The notes beneath the pieces were generated by a model. It did not search any database. It saw only the letters and a program-made list of their open reading frames with translations, and was not told where the DNA came from. Position numbers and translations under genes: made by a program. A stretch of DNA of 64,000 nt, taken from assembly GCA_947627985.1 (NCBI GenBank), contig CANQYD010000002.1, positions 62,001-126,000 on the forward strand, written 5' to 3'. Positions 1-9,562 of this stretch are shown piece by piece (position 1 is the first letter of the stretch; every line of letters starts with the position of its first letter). This stretch comes from an uncultured Clostridia bacterium. Its GTDB lineage: Bacteria > Bacillota > Clostridia > Oscillospirales > Ruminococcaceae.

Positions 1-9
1 AAGTGTTTT

Positions 10-1074
10 TTACAAAGAAATCAGATTTTTTGGCGCCAAAGTCATATTTTCGCAGCCGTTTTTCTTTATTATAACAAAATCTTCTATTCTTACTCCGAAT
101 TCGTCGGGAAGATATATGCCCGGCTCCACCGTCACGATCATGTTCTCCATGAAGATGTGCTTGGAGGAGGGCGAGGCGTTCGGGGTCTCGTGAATGTTCA
201 TGCCGACGCCGTGTCCTAAAGAGTGACCGAATGCGTCGCCGAAGCCGGCTTGGCTGATGACGTCTCTTGCGATCTTGTCGGCTTCGCTTCCGGGAAGACC
301 TTCTTTGATGGCTGCCAAAGCCCTGAGCTGAGCGTCTAAGACGATGGCGTACACCCTCTCCATCTTCTCGGTGGGCTTGCCGACGCATACCGTTCTTGTC
401 ATGTCGCTGTGGTATCCTTCATATGTGGCTCCGTAGTCCATCAAAACAAATTCACCCGACTTAACGGGTCTGTCGGTGGGTACGCCGTGGCACATTGAAG
501 TGTTCGGACCCGAGACGGCGATGGTATCAAAACTTAAAGCTTCGGCGCCGTGGAGGAGCATGTAATAATCAAGATGAAGACCGATCTCCCGTTCGGTCAC
601 GCCGGGCTTGATGAAGTTTAAAACATCTTCAAACGCCGCTTCCGCTATTCTCTGAGCCTTGATGATCTTGTCGATCTCGTCCTGAGTTTTGACAATACGA
701 AGCTCGTCTATGGCGTCGGAAAGGGCGGAAGTGTCGACGATCTCGACATTTATCTTGCTCTTCATATCGTTTAACTGCGCCACGGTGACGTACTGGCTCT
801 CGATTGCAAGATTCTTGCAGCCGTGCTTTACAAGAAGCTCGTTGAGCTGGTTGTAGAGCTTATCTTGCATGATAACTTCCGCCTCTTTGACGGTCTTTTG
901 CGCCTTCTCGATGTAGCGGAAGTCGATGATTAAATACGCCTTCTCGCGGGTCACAAGAACCGTACCGGCAGAGGATTTCATGCCGGTGAAGTAGCGGCGG
1001 TTGACGTCCTCCGTGACAAGAGCCGCATCGATAGTAGACGGCAAGGCGTTCATAAGTCTTTCAAATTTTGTCAT
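10..1074 (-). CDS. Xaa-Pro aminopeptidase, M24 family
   Basis: Full ORF; M24 motifs such as GHSLGHGVGMNIHETP and EPGIYLPDEFGVRIEDFV. Confidence 0.93.
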   Translation of the reverse strand: MTKFERLMNALPSTIDAALVTEDVNRRYFTGMKSSAGTVLVTREKAYLIIDFRYIEKAQKTVKEAEVIMQDKLYNQLNELLVKHGCKNLAIESQYVTVAQLNDMKSKINVEIVDTSALSDAIDELRIVKTQDEIDKIIKAQRIAEAAFEDVLNFIKPGVTEREIGLHLDYYMLLHGAEALSFDTIAVSGPNTSMCHGVPTDRPVKSGEFVLMDYGATYEGYHSDMTRTVCVGKPTEKMERVYAIVLDAQLRALAAIKEGLPGSEADKIARDVISQAGFGDAFGHSLGHGVGMNIHETPNASPSSKHIFMENMIVTVEPGIYLPDEFGVRIEDFVIIKKNGCENMTLAPKNLISL

Positions 1075-1086
1075 AATATTTCCTCC

Positions 1087-1938
1087 TTAAATGTGCCTTA
1101 GATAACTTTTTTTCATGGCGAGGGCGTCTATATCCTGAGTTCCGGCGCTCTCGCAGATAAAGGTCGGGCTGAGATTTTTGCGGGCAATAAGCTCCATTAG
1201 AGGCTCAAAGTCGGGACCGTAGCGATCGTCATCAAACGTCAGATGCTTCTTCTCCCCGCCGTTTTCGGTGTATTCGATCTTTGAAAAGTGGGAATGAAAG
1301 ACCTTTAAGCGGTCATGCCCGAGCCTGTTTTCGATTTCATCAAGTATTTTTTCATATGCTTCTTTTGAATTTATGCTGCCGAGGGTCCGGGCGTTCAGGT
1401 GACCGAAATCTATCGTCGGCAAAAATGTATCGTCAAGACGGCAGAGTTCCAAAACCTCCTCAAGATTTCCGAGCTGATTGAATTTTCCCATAGTCTCGGG
1501 GCAGAAGATTATATCCTCAAAACCCGCTTCAACAGCGGCTTTGCGGGCTCGTGAAAGGGTGTCTTTCGCAAGATCAAGCGCTTCCTCCCGGGACATTTTA
1601 GAGCAGGAGCCGGAGTGAATGACAATCCTCTTGGCGCCTATTTTTCGAGCGGCAGCCGCCGATTGAAGGATATAATCTATCGACTTGTCCCGCTTCTCGG
1701 GCTCAACGCTTGAAAGCGATATGAAATAGGGCGCGTGCAGGGACATGACTATCCCCTGCTCCTCGGCTTTTTGCTTAAGCGAAGCACCCATTGAATCGGA
1801 TACCCTGACCCCCTGCCCGCACTGATATTCAAAGCAGTCAAGACCCATTTCTTTAAGGTACGCGGGCATGTTGAGGGAGGATTTATGTACTTTTGAAAAT
1901 GCCTCGGAGCTTCCCGCAGGTCCGAATAATGCGCTCAT
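1087..1938 (-). CDS. nfo: Endonuclease IV / AP endonuclease family 2 TIM-barrel protein
   Basis: SLHAPYF, IVIHSGS, ETMGK, DFGHLNA motifs. Confidence 0.8.
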   Translation of the reverse strand: MSALFGPAGSSEAFSKVHKSSLNMPAYLKEMGLDCFEYQCGQGVRVSDSMGASLKQKAEEQGIVMSLHAPYFISLSSVEPEKRDKSIDYILQSAAAARKIGAKRIVIHSGSCSKMSREEALDLAKDTLSRARKAAVEAGFEDIIFCPETMGKFNQLGNLEEVLELCRLDDTFLPTIDFGHLNARTLGSINSKEAYEKILDEIENRLGHDRLKVFHSHFSKIEYTENGGEKKHLTFDDDRYGPDFEPLMELIARKNLSPTFICESAGTQDIDALAMKKSYLRHI

Positions 1939-2432
1939 TTTCTCTCTCCTTTCGCTCTTTTTGGAAGAAGCGGCTTTTCAAGTTTTCTCTTGACCCGAAA
2001 CCAAAATCCCGTCTCCGGCTCTATCGGGAATACAAAAATCGATCTTATCCCCGCGGCTTTGCAGCCCATAACGTCTGTAAAAATCTGATCTCCTACAGCC
2101 GCAATATTCTTTTTAGGGATATTAAGCCGCCTGCAAGCCTCGTTATAGCCTTTAGGGAGGGGCTTTTTGCCGTCGGGTACAAAATCAAGACCCAAAAACT
2201 CCGCAAAGGGCTTCACTCTCTCGGGGTGATTGTTTGAGACGATGATCATCTTTAATTCAGAATTTACGAGCCGCATAAACCAGCCGTACCGTTCAGGGTC
2301 GGGCTCGGGGTTATTGTGGGTGGTCAGGGTGTTGTCGAGGTCCAAGATCAGGGCTTTTATATCCTCATGTTCAAAAAAATCAAGAGGGATATCCGCGACG
2401 GAATCAAAGACGTAGTCGGGCGTGTGAATCAT
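1935..2432 (-). CDS. yqeG: YqeG family HAD IIIA-type phosphatase
   Basis: LILDLDNTLTTHNNPEPDP HAD motif; VGDQIFTDVMGCKAAG. Confidence 0.9.
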   Translation of the reverse strand: MIHTPDYVFDSVADIPLDFFEHEDIKALILDLDNTLTTHNNPEPDPERYGWFMRLVNSELKMIIVSNNHPERVKPFAEFLGLDFVPDGKKPLPKGYNEACRRLNIPKKNIAAVGDQIFTDVMGCKAAGIRSIFVFPIEPETGFWFRVKRKLEKPLLPKRAKGERK

Positions 2433-2458
2433 AAAATCGCGATCCTTTTAAAAAACAA

Positions 2459-2487
2459 AGCGAGCAGAAAACTTGCTCGCTCGGCTT
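2459..2487 (-). terminator. Rho-independent terminator-like hairpin downstream of rpsU
   Basis: AGCGAGCA-gaaaact-TGCTCGCT inverted repeat followed on the minus strand by a T-rich stretch. Confidence 0.65.
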
Positions 2488-2498
2488 TTTATATGTTT

Positions 2499-2672
2499 TT
2501 AATATTTGCGCTTGCGGGCAGCTTCGGATTTCTTCTTGCGCTTTACCGAAGGCTTCTCGTAGTGCTCGCGCTTGCGTACTTCGGCTATAACTCCGTCTCT
2601 GGCGCATGATCTCTTAAAACGCTTAAGAGCTGTGTCCAGAGATTCGTTTTTTCCGACGCGAACTTCTGCCAT
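2499..2672 (-). CDS. rpsU: 30S ribosomal protein bS21 (absent from the supplied ORF track because it is 57 aa)
   Basis: Minus-strand translation [66 protein letters not shown] just upstream. Confidence 0.97.
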   Translation of the reverse strand: MAEVRVGKNESLDTALKRFKRSCARDGVIAEVRKREHYEKPSVKRKKKSEAARKRKY

Positions 2673-2740
2673 TTACTGTTCCCTCCCTTAGCCGCCTCTG
2701 GGCGAAGGTATTTTACATTTCACCATAATGTACTTCTATA

Positions 2741-2769
2741 ATTATACTCTATCCGAAGCAATAAGTCAA
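2741..2769 (-). promoter_or_regulatory. Sigma-A type promoter for rpsU
   Basis: Minus strand TTGACT-17 nt-TATAAT. Confidence 0.8.
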
Positions 2770-2805
2770 TACCCATCACAGAAAAAGTTGCATAATTTTA
2801 GAATG

Positions 2806-5208
2806 TTACTTCACTACAATATTTACAAGTCTTCCCTTTACATAGATGGCTTTTACTATCTGCTTGCCCTCGATCTCGGTTCTGATCTTGTCAAGAGCCT
2901 TGACGGTCTCAATGACCTCGTCCTGCTCGGCTGAGGCTGAGACGGTGACTTTTTCCTTGATCTTTCCGTTGATCTGAACGGCGATCTCGATCTCGTCCTC
3001 CTTGCAAAGAGCCTCGTCGTAGCTGCACCATTTTGCGTCGTGAAGATATCCTCCCAGCCCCAAGCCTTCATAGATTTCCTCGGAAATGTGAGGCGCGAAC
3101 GGATAAAGTAGGATAACGAAGTCCCGAAGCTCGGCTTTAGTCACACAGCCCGAAGCCGCAAAATCGTTAAGAAGGGTCATGAGTGCCGCAATCGCGGTAT
3201 TATACTTCATCGTGTCGATGTCCTCGGTGACTTTTTTGATGGTGCGGTGCATCTTGGCGACGAATTCGGGTCGGTAATCGCCGTCTTTGAGGATATCTTT
3301 AAGACCCCAAACGCGGTCCAAGAACCTCTTGCAGCCGGTGACGCTCGAATCGCTCCAAGGCGCCGCTTTTTCGTAGTCGCCCATGAAGAGGATATATACC
3401 CTCAGAACGTCCGCGCCGTAGGCTTTTATGACGTCAAGAGGATCGACGACGTTGCCTTTTGATTTTGACATCTTCTCGCCGTCGGGTCCTAGGACCAGTC
3501 CCACGCAGGTGCGCTTCATGTAGGGCTCTTTTGTCGGCACGACGCCGATATCATAGAGGAAGCGGTGCCAGAATCTTGAATAGATCATGTGCCGGGTGAC
3601 GTGCTCGTTGCCGCCGTTGTACCAATCGACCGGCAGCCAGTATTTCATGGCTTCTTCGGAGGCAAGGGCTTTGTCGTTGTGCGGATCGACATATCTCAGA
3701 TAATACCAAGACGACCCCGCCCACTGAGGCATGGTGTCGGTCTCACGCTTGGCGTCGCCGCCGCACTTCGGGCATTTGCAATTCACAAAGCTCTCGACCT
3801 TCGCAAGCGGGCTCTCGCCGTCGGTGCCGGGCTCGAAGTTTTTGACCTCGGGCAGCCTGAGCGGCAGTTCCTCATAAGGCACGCCGACAAGTCCGCAGTG
3901 CGGGCAGTGTACAATCGGGATAGGCTCGCCCCAGTATCTCTGGCGGTTGAAAGCCCAGTCCTTCATCTTGTACTGAACGCCCTTTTCGCCGATACCCTTT
4001 TCCTCCAAGAATTCGAGCATCTTCGAGATGGAATCCTTTTTGTTGGTCATTCCGTTCAGAACGCCGGAATTCACCATCTCGCCGTCGCCGGTATAGGCTT
4101 CTTTTGAGATGTCTCCGCCCTTGATGACCTCGATGATGTCGATGCCGAACTTCTTCGCGAATTCCCAGTCGCGCTGATCGTGAGCCGGAACAGCCATGAT
4201 AGCGCCGGTGCCGTAGCCCATCATGACATAATCCGAAATATAGATCGGAATTTCCTTGCCGTTGACGGGATTTATCGCCGACAAGCCTTCAAGCTTTACA
4301 CCCGTCTTGTCCTTGACAAGCTGAGTGCGCTCAAATTCCGTCTTCTTGGCGCATTCCGAGCGGTATGCTTTGACGTCGTCCATGTTCTTGATGATACCCT
4401 CCGAGCGGTCTATAACTGGGTGCTCGGGCGCGATTACCATGAATGTGACGCCGTAGAGAGTGTCGGGACGGGTGGTATATATGCGGAGCTTTTCATCGAT
4501 TCCTTTGAGCTCGAAATCCACAAAAGCTCCGGTGGATTTGCCTATCCAGTTTTCCTGCTGAGCCTTGACGTGGGGAAGATAATCGACCTCTTTAAGACCC
4601 TCAAGAAGCTTGTCGCAGTACTCGGTGATCCTTAAGTACCAGACCTCCTTGGACATCTGAATGATGTCGGAGTGGCAGACGTCGCACTTGCCGCCTTGGG
4701 AATCCTCGTTTGAGAGGACGACCTTGCAACTCGGGCAATAGTTTACAAGAGCCGTGTCGCGGAAGGCAAGCCCGTTTTCAAACATCTTTAAGAATATCCA
4801 CTGAGTCCACTTGTAATAATTCTCGTCGGAGGTATCCACAACCCTCGACCAGTCGAAGCTGTAGCCGACTTTTTTCATCTGCTCGGTGAAGTGGGCGATG
4901 TTGTGATCGGTAGATACCCTCGGGTGGACGCCGGTCTTTATCGCGTAGTTTTCTGCGGGCAGACCGAATGCGTCAAAGCCCATCGGGAAGAGGACGTTAT
5001 AGCCCTCAAGCCTCTTCTTTCTTGAAAGAGCCTCAAGTCCCGAATAAGCCTTTATATGCCCTACATGCATTCCCGAGCCGGAGGGGTACGGGAACTCAAC
5101 AAGAGCGTAGTATTTCGGCATGGAGGTATCGTTTTTGGCGTCGAAGGTGTGGTTATCCTCCCAGAACTTCTGCCATTTTGCCTCCACGGCGTTAAAATCA
5201 TATTTCAT
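2806..5208 (-). CDS. leuS: Leucyl-tRNA synthetase
   Basis: PYPSGSGMHVGHIKAY (HIGH) and KMSKSKGNVV (KMSKS). Confidence 0.98.
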   Translation of the reverse strand: MKYDFNAVEAKWQKFWEDNHTFDAKNDTSMPKYYALVEFPYPSGSGMHVGHIKAYSGLEALSRKKRLEGYNVLFPMGFDAFGLPAENYAIKTGVHPRVSTDHNIAHFTEQMKKVGYSFDWSRVVDTSDENYYKWTQWIFLKMFENGLAFRDTALVNYCPSCKVVLSNEDSQGGKCDVCHSDIIQMSKEVWYLRITEYCDKLLEGLKEVDYLPHVKAQQENWIGKSTGAFVDFELKGIDEKLRIYTTRPDTLYGVTFMVIAPEHPVIDRSEGIIKNMDDVKAYRSECAKKTEFERTQLVKDKTGVKLEGLSAINPVNGKEIPIYISDYVMMGYGTGAIMAVPAHDQRDWEFAKKFGIDIIEVIKGGDISKEAYTGDGEMVNSGVLNGMTNKKDSISKMLEFLEEKGIGEKGVQYKMKDWAFNRQRYWGEPIPIVHCPHCGLVGVPYEELPLRLPEVKNFEPGTDGESPLAKVESFVNCKCPKCGGDAKRETDTMPQWAGSSWYYLRYVDPHNDKALASEEAMKYWLPVDWYNGGNEHVTRHMIYSRFWHRFLYDIGVVPTKEPYMKRTCVGLVLGPDGEKMSKSKGNVVDPLDVIKAYGADVLRVYILFMGDYEKAAPWSDSSVTGCKRFLDRVWGLKDILKDGDYRPEFVAKMHRTIKKVTEDIDTMKYNTAIAALMTLLNDFAASGCVTKAELRDFVILLYPFAPHISEEIYEGLGLGGYLHDAKWCSYDEALCKEDEIEIAVQINGKIKEKVTVSASAEQDEVIETVKALDKIRTEIEGKQIVKAIYVKGRLVNIVVK

Positions 5209-5247
5209 TTTTATCAGTCCTTCGGAATAAATTCGCCGATAATTATA

Positions 5248-5598
5248 TCACAAAAGAGTGGAAATGTCAACCGTTTCGCCGTCGCTCCAAAGCTTTTCAA
5301 GATTGTACTGCTCCCTCACGTCCTTGTAAAAGACGTGGACGACGATGTCGCGATAGTCAAGGGCGATCCAGCTCGCGCCGTCGATTCCCTCGATGTGGTG
5401 GACGTTCTCGCCCTTCTCGGAGAGCTGATAATCGACCTCGTCCGCAAGACCCCTCGTGTGAGTCGTTGAGGTGCCGTTTGCGATGACGAAGTAGTCGGCG
5501 ATTACGGTCAGATCGCCTATCCTTATCACCCTGATGTCCTCGGCTTTTTTGGAGTCGAGCGCCTTGACGATTAGTCTGAGCTTTTCCTGTGTTGTCAT
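5248..5598 (-). CDS. rsfS: Ribosome silencing factor RsfS/YbeB
   Basis: ADYFVIANGTSTTHTRGLADEV, WIALDYRDIVVHVF. Confidence 0.95.
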   Translation of the reverse strand: MTTQEKLRLIVKALDSKKAEDIRVIRIGDLTVIADYFVIANGTSTTHTRGLADEVDYQLSEKGENVHHIEGIDGASWIALDYRDIVVHVFYKDVREQYNLEKLWSDGETVDISTLL

Positions 5599-5611
5599 AA
5601 AATTTTCCTCC

Positions 5612-6526
5612 TTATATAATGTCGCTGACTTTTTCCTTTAAATCGCCGAAGGGATATCCCCCGGCAGCTGTTTTTGGAATCCCGAGAGCCTCGGGAAGAT
5701 ATACCGTGTCCTTCACCCGAAAATATTCGTTTAACTGCTCGGCTACAAGCACCGGATCAAGGCACCATATCAGCCCGTCGCCGAATTTTGCGGGACAGCC
5801 TCTTGCGATACGAATGTTCATCTTTTTCGGCTTGACCTCGCATAAGCCGCTTAAGGCGTTTAACATTTTTTCCACCGTCATGTCGGTGTCAAAGCGGTTT
5901 GCGATGAGGTTCATGAGCTTTGTGAAGGTCTCCGCGGGTCCCAAACCGTAGATTTTGTCGAGGATTTTTGCAAGGTATTCATGATACTCAAAGACCGAAT
6001 CTTCATCGCCTTTTGAATATGCAAAACCGCCTGACGCTATCCTCTTGCCCTTTTCGTAGCTGATGTTAAGCCCCAAGAGCTTACCCACTCCTCCTGCCGA
6101 TTCATTATCCAAAGACATGCAGCCGTCGATGTTCAAACACAAGGCGCGGCTGATTATCTCCCGATAAACAGGCGTTGAATATGCCTCTCGGACGGTTCCG
6201 GTAAATCCGTCGGCGATGATGAAGCTGTCCGGCGGAATGTCCAAAATATCGAGGGTATTTTTGTCGGTATCGACAGTCATGATGTGAACTCTTACCGGCA
6301 GATCGCCGTCGGTCACCGTCAGCAAAAGATTTGTCTTATCGCTGACGGTGTCAAAGGCATAGCCCTGCCCGATATATCGTACATAATCCGGCTCGGTGTA
6401 CTGATTTTCAACACGAATCCTTGCGGTGCGCCCGACATATGTCAAAAACAAAACGGTGACGGCAGCCGAGCAAAGGCAGGAGATCATCAGTGTGAACGCA
6501 AGTCCCGCTTTTTTAAGATTTTTCAT
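5612..6526 (-). CDS. LytR-CpsA-Psr (LCP) family protein
   Basis: N-terminal TM; NLLLTVTD, IMTVDTDKNTLDILDIPPDSF pattern; position between rsfS and yqeK. Confidence 0.75.
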   Translation of the reverse strand: MKNLKKAGLAFTLMISCLCSAAVTVLFLTYVGRTARIRVENQYTEPDYVRYIGQGYAFDTVSDKTNLLLTVTDGDLPVRVHIMTVDTDKNTLDILDIPPDSFIIADGFTGTVREAYSTPVYREIISRALCLNIDGCMSLDNESAGGVGKLLGLNISYEKGKRIASGGFAYSKGDEDSVFEYHEYLAKILDKIYGLGPAETFTKLMNLIANRFDTDMTVEKMLNALSGLCEVKPKKMNIRIARGCPAKFGDGLIWCLDPVLVAEQLNEYFRVKDTVYLPEALGIPKTAAGGYPFGDLKEKVSDII

Positions 6527-6563
6527 AAAAATCCCTGCGGGGGCGATGATTCCCCGGGTTCCC

Positions 6564-7157
6564 CTACTTCTTGTCGGAAATCCTCTTCATTTCTATCGCC
6601 GTGTACTCGTTGTAGGCGTCGACGGTGGACATCGGCAGCAGCTTCTGCCCTACCTTATCGACGATCAAAAACTTGAACGCCTCAAAGAGCCCGCGTTTGA
6701 GATCGCGGTATGTAAGCCTTCTTATCCTCTCGGCGTCGGGATAACTCCGCTCGTCGGAGATAAGATCAGCCATGAAAAGTATCTGCTCGTAGACGCTCAT
6801 GCCTCCCTTGCCGACGGTGTGCCAGCGGATGGGGTCGCGAACATCGGGGTCGGTTATGCCGTAAAATTCCTTGATGAATTCGGCGCCCGCTATTGCGTGA
6901 TGGGTCTTGGGAGCGTTCCATTCTACGTCTGAAATCTCATAACCGGACCTTGACATCAAAAGCTTTTGAAGCTCGGGGTCGATCTCTTTGCAGATGTCGT
7001 GCAAAAGCCCCGCAAGATAGCATTTATCGGGGTCAGCGCCGTTTATCTCCGCAAGCTTTTTTGCCGCTTCGGCGACGTTTAATGAATGCCGGAAGCGCTT
7101 GTCCGAAAGATTTTCCTTGAGATATTCTCTCATCTCGATGATACGGGGGTCAATCAC
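6564..7157 (-). CDS. yqeK: HD-domain phosphohydrolase YqeK
   Basis: RFRHSLNVAEAAKKLAE, AGLLHDICKE, HHAIAGAEF; adjacent to nadD. Confidence 0.95.
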   Translation of the reverse strand: MIDPRIIEMREYLKENLSDKRFRHSLNVAEAAKKLAEINGADPDKCYLAGLLHDICKEIDPELQKLLMSRSGYEISDVEWNAPKTHHAIAGAEFIKEFYGITDPDVRDPIRWHTVGKGGMSVYEQILFMADLISDERSYPDAERIRRLTYRDLKRGLFEAFKFLIVDKVGQKLLPMSTVDAYNEYTAIEMKRISDKK

Positions 7158-7746
7158 GGTAAAGCCCTCTCTTTCCGATATATTTTTCCACCGATTCGGG
7201 CAGCAAATCCCCGATCGGCTGATTATTTTTGATTTTGTATCTTAAATCCGAGGAGGAGCAGCTAAGAGCCGGCACGGACATCAGTATGCACTCCCCTCCC
7301 GAAGTTTCGATAGCGTTTTTTATAAAGACGCAGTCCTCCCGGTCCTTTTCGTCCCGGCAGCAGCAGATGATACCGGATAAGCCGATGATCTTTTCATGAT
7401 CTTTCCAGCTGAGAAAATTTTTTAATGCGTCGCTTCCCATCGCAAAATAAAGCCTGTCCGCGGGATAGAGATCATGAAAATATTCAAGGGTATCGGCGGT
7501 GTAGCTTGGTCCGCCTTTTTTGATTTCATAATCGCTGACCTCGGCTTTAAGCTCCTTTGCCGCAAGCCTGCACATTTCAAGCCGGTCGGAAGCCGGAGTT
7601 ATCTTAAGCCCCGATTTTTTCGGGGTGACGTTATTCGGGATTATGATGAAGCGGTCGGGGTTTATGTTATCTATTACCGATCTTGCGAGCCGCATATGCC
7701 CGCTGTGAAAGGGATCGAAAGTCCCGCCAAAAAGTACCGTTTTCAC
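7150..7746 (-). CDS. nadD: Nicotinate-nucleotide adenylyltransferase (GTG start; track ORF extends too far upstream)
   Basis: VKTVLFGGTFDPFHSGHMRLA and SSSDLR motifs; GTG at 7746 overlaps the end of yhbY. Confidence 0.95.
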   Translation of the reverse strand: MKTVLFGGTFDPFHSGHMRLARSVIDNINPDRFIIIPNNVTPKKSGLKITPASDRLEMCRLAAKELKAEVSDYEIKKGGPSYTADTLEYFHDLYPADRLYFAMGSDALKNFLSWKDHEKIIGLSGIICCCRDEKDREDCVFIKNAIETSGGECILMSVPALSCSSSDLRYKIKNNQPIGDLLPESVEKYIGKRGLYRD

Positions 7747-8036
7747 AGATTCTGGCTGATGATCGGCTTCTCGGGATTTCTCTTGAAGAGCACCGCTTTC
7801 GAGCCTATCACGATGACGACCTCCGATTCGGTGAGGCTTGCGATCTCCTCGGCGGCTTCCCTTGCCGACATCATCGAGTTGTCCAAAATCTTGATCTTTA
7901 TAAGCTCGTGGGCTTTTAAATATTTCGATATTCCCTCTGCCTGATCTTGGCTCACCCCGCCCTTTCCGACCTGATAGACCGGGTCTAATTTTTGCGCTTC
8001 GGATTTTAAATATGCGCGCTGCTTTGATGTCAGCAT
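7743..8036 (-). CDS. yhbY: YhbY/CRM-domain ribosome assembly RNA-binding protein
   Basis: MLTSKQRAYLKSEAQKLDPVYQVGKGGVS. Confidence 0.95.
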   Translation of the reverse strand: MLTSKQRAYLKSEAQKLDPVYQVGKGGVSQDQAEGISKYLKAHELIKIKILDNSMMSAREAAEEIASLTESEVVIVIGSKAVLFKRNPEKPIISQNL

Positions 8037-8629
8037 CGGTTTTCCTCCTTATCTGCCGAAAGATATTCCGCAAGCGCCCTGAGTGCCTTTCCGCGGTGGC
8101 TGACGGCGTTTTTTTCATCGGGACTGAGTTCGGCGGAGCTTATATCCCCCACCATGAATATCGGGTCGTAGCCGAAGCCGTTTTTGCCGCGTTCTTCATA
8201 ACCGATCCTGCCCTCGAATTTGCCGATAAAAGAGCTCTCCTTGCCGCTTTCATCGATATATGTTATCGCCGCCACAAAACGTGCCGTGCGCTTTTCGTCG
8301 GGGACGCTTCTAAGCTTATCGAGGACGAGAGCGTTGTGGGCTTTGTCGTCGCGGGTGCCGCCGTAGCGGGCTGAATAAACCCCGGGTTCCCCTCCCAACG
8401 CGTCCACCTCAAGACCGCTGTCGTCGGCGATGACTGCCGTGCGGGCGATTTCATATACAGCCCTTGCCTTTATCGCGGAATTTTCCGCAAAAGTGCTGCC
8501 GTTTTCCTCGGGATCGACGTCTATACCCGCGTCTTTTTGGGATATGACTTCCCACCCGAGCGGCTCCAAAATCTCCCGAAATTCCCGAAGTTTGTGGGGA
8601 TTCGAGCTTGCTAAAATCATCTTTCTCAT
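8030..8629 (-). CDS. rdgB: XTP/dITP diphosphatase (RdgB/HAM1)
   Basis: MILASSNPHKLREFREIL, DDSGLEVDALGGEPGVYSARYGG. Confidence 0.97.
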   Translation of the reverse strand: MRKMILASSNPHKLREFREILEPLGWEVISQKDAGIDVDPEENGSTFAENSAIKARAVYEIARTAVIADDSGLEVDALGGEPGVYSARYGGTRDDKAHNALVLDKLRSVPDEKRTARFVAAITYIDESGKESSFIGKFEGRIGYEERGKNGFGYDPIFMVGDISSAELSPDEKNAVSHRGKALRALAEYLSADKEENRC

Positions 8630-9543
8630 ACGCTTTCCTCGGTCTCAAAAAGCGCTTCGACAAAGTCTTTTGCGACAAATGGCTGCAAATCGTCGATCTT
8701 CTCGCCGACCGATATCAGCTTCACCGGGACCTTAAGTTCGTTCGCGATGGAGATGACTATTCCGCCCTTTGCCGAGCTGTCGAGCTTCGTTAGGATTATT
8801 CCCGTGATGTCTGCGGCGTCGTTGAATGCGCGAGCCTGATTTACGGCGTTCTGACCGGTCGTGGCGTCAAGGGCTATCAGCACCTCAAGGGCGCAGTTTT
8901 CTGCCTTTTGATGCACAATTCTTGAAATCTTTGACAGCTCCTGCATTAAGTTTTGCTTGTTATGAAGCCTTCCCGCGGTGTCGATGATGACGACGTCCGA
9001 CTTGCGGGAAAGAGCCGCGTCGAGTGCGTCATAGACGACTGCGGCGGGGTCAGAACCCTCGTTGTGCTTGATGATATCAACGCCGGCTCTTTCGGTCCAG
9101 ACGTTAAGCTGCTCGATCGCTGCCGCTCTGAAAGTATCCGCAGCCGCTACCAAAACCTTCTTCCCCTGCTCCTTAAGCTGGTGGGAAAGCTTGCCGATGG
9201 CTGTAGTCTTGCCTACGCCGTTCACGCCGATGACGAGTATCACCGAAGGCGTGGTGGACAGGTCGAGCGGAGAATCCTCGCCCAGCATCTCCCCTATCAT
9301 CTCTTTGATCTCGTCTCTGACCTGATCGGTGGTCTCGAGCTTTTTCTCTTTAACACGCTGTCTTAAACCGCTTACGATGTCCTCCGAGGTCTTGGCTCCG
9401 AGGTCGGAAAGTATCAGCGTCTCCTCAAGTTCGTCATAAAAATCATCGGTTATCTCCGAGCCGGAAAACAGCCCGCTTAAACCTCCGAAGAGGCTGTCCT
9501 TGGTCTTTTTTAAGCCCTGTCTGAGCTTCTCGAAAAGTCCCAT
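8626..9543 (-). CDS. ftsY: Signal recognition particle receptor FtsY
   Basis: GVNGVGKTTAIGKLS, DTFRAAAIEQL, DTAGRLHNKQNLM, TKLDSSAKGG. Confidence 0.98.
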   Translation of the reverse strand: MGLFEKLRQGLKKTKDSLFGGLSGLFSGSEITDDFYDELEETLILSDLGAKTSEDIVSGLRQRVKEKKLETTDQVRDEIKEMIGEMLGEDSPLDLSTTPSVILVIGVNGVGKTTAIGKLSHQLKEQGKKVLVAAADTFRAAAIEQLNVWTERAGVDIIKHNEGSDPAAVVYDALDAALSRKSDVVIIDTAGRLHNKQNLMQELSKISRIVHQKAENCALEVLIALDATTGQNAVNQARAFNDAADITGIILTKLDSSAKGGIVISIANELKVPVKLISVGEKIDDLQPFVAKDFVEALFETEESV

Positions 9544-9562
9544 TTATCTTCTCCTTTACAGT

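Noticed and set aside
2404-2607. 67-aa minus [13 protein letters not shown]...
   Set aside because: Out-of-frame overlap of rpsU, which is the real gene at 2499-2672.
7747-8118. N-terminal extension of nadD in the track ORF
   Set aside because: Overlaps yhbY/rdgB in another frame; GTG at 7746 gives the canonical NadD N-terminus.
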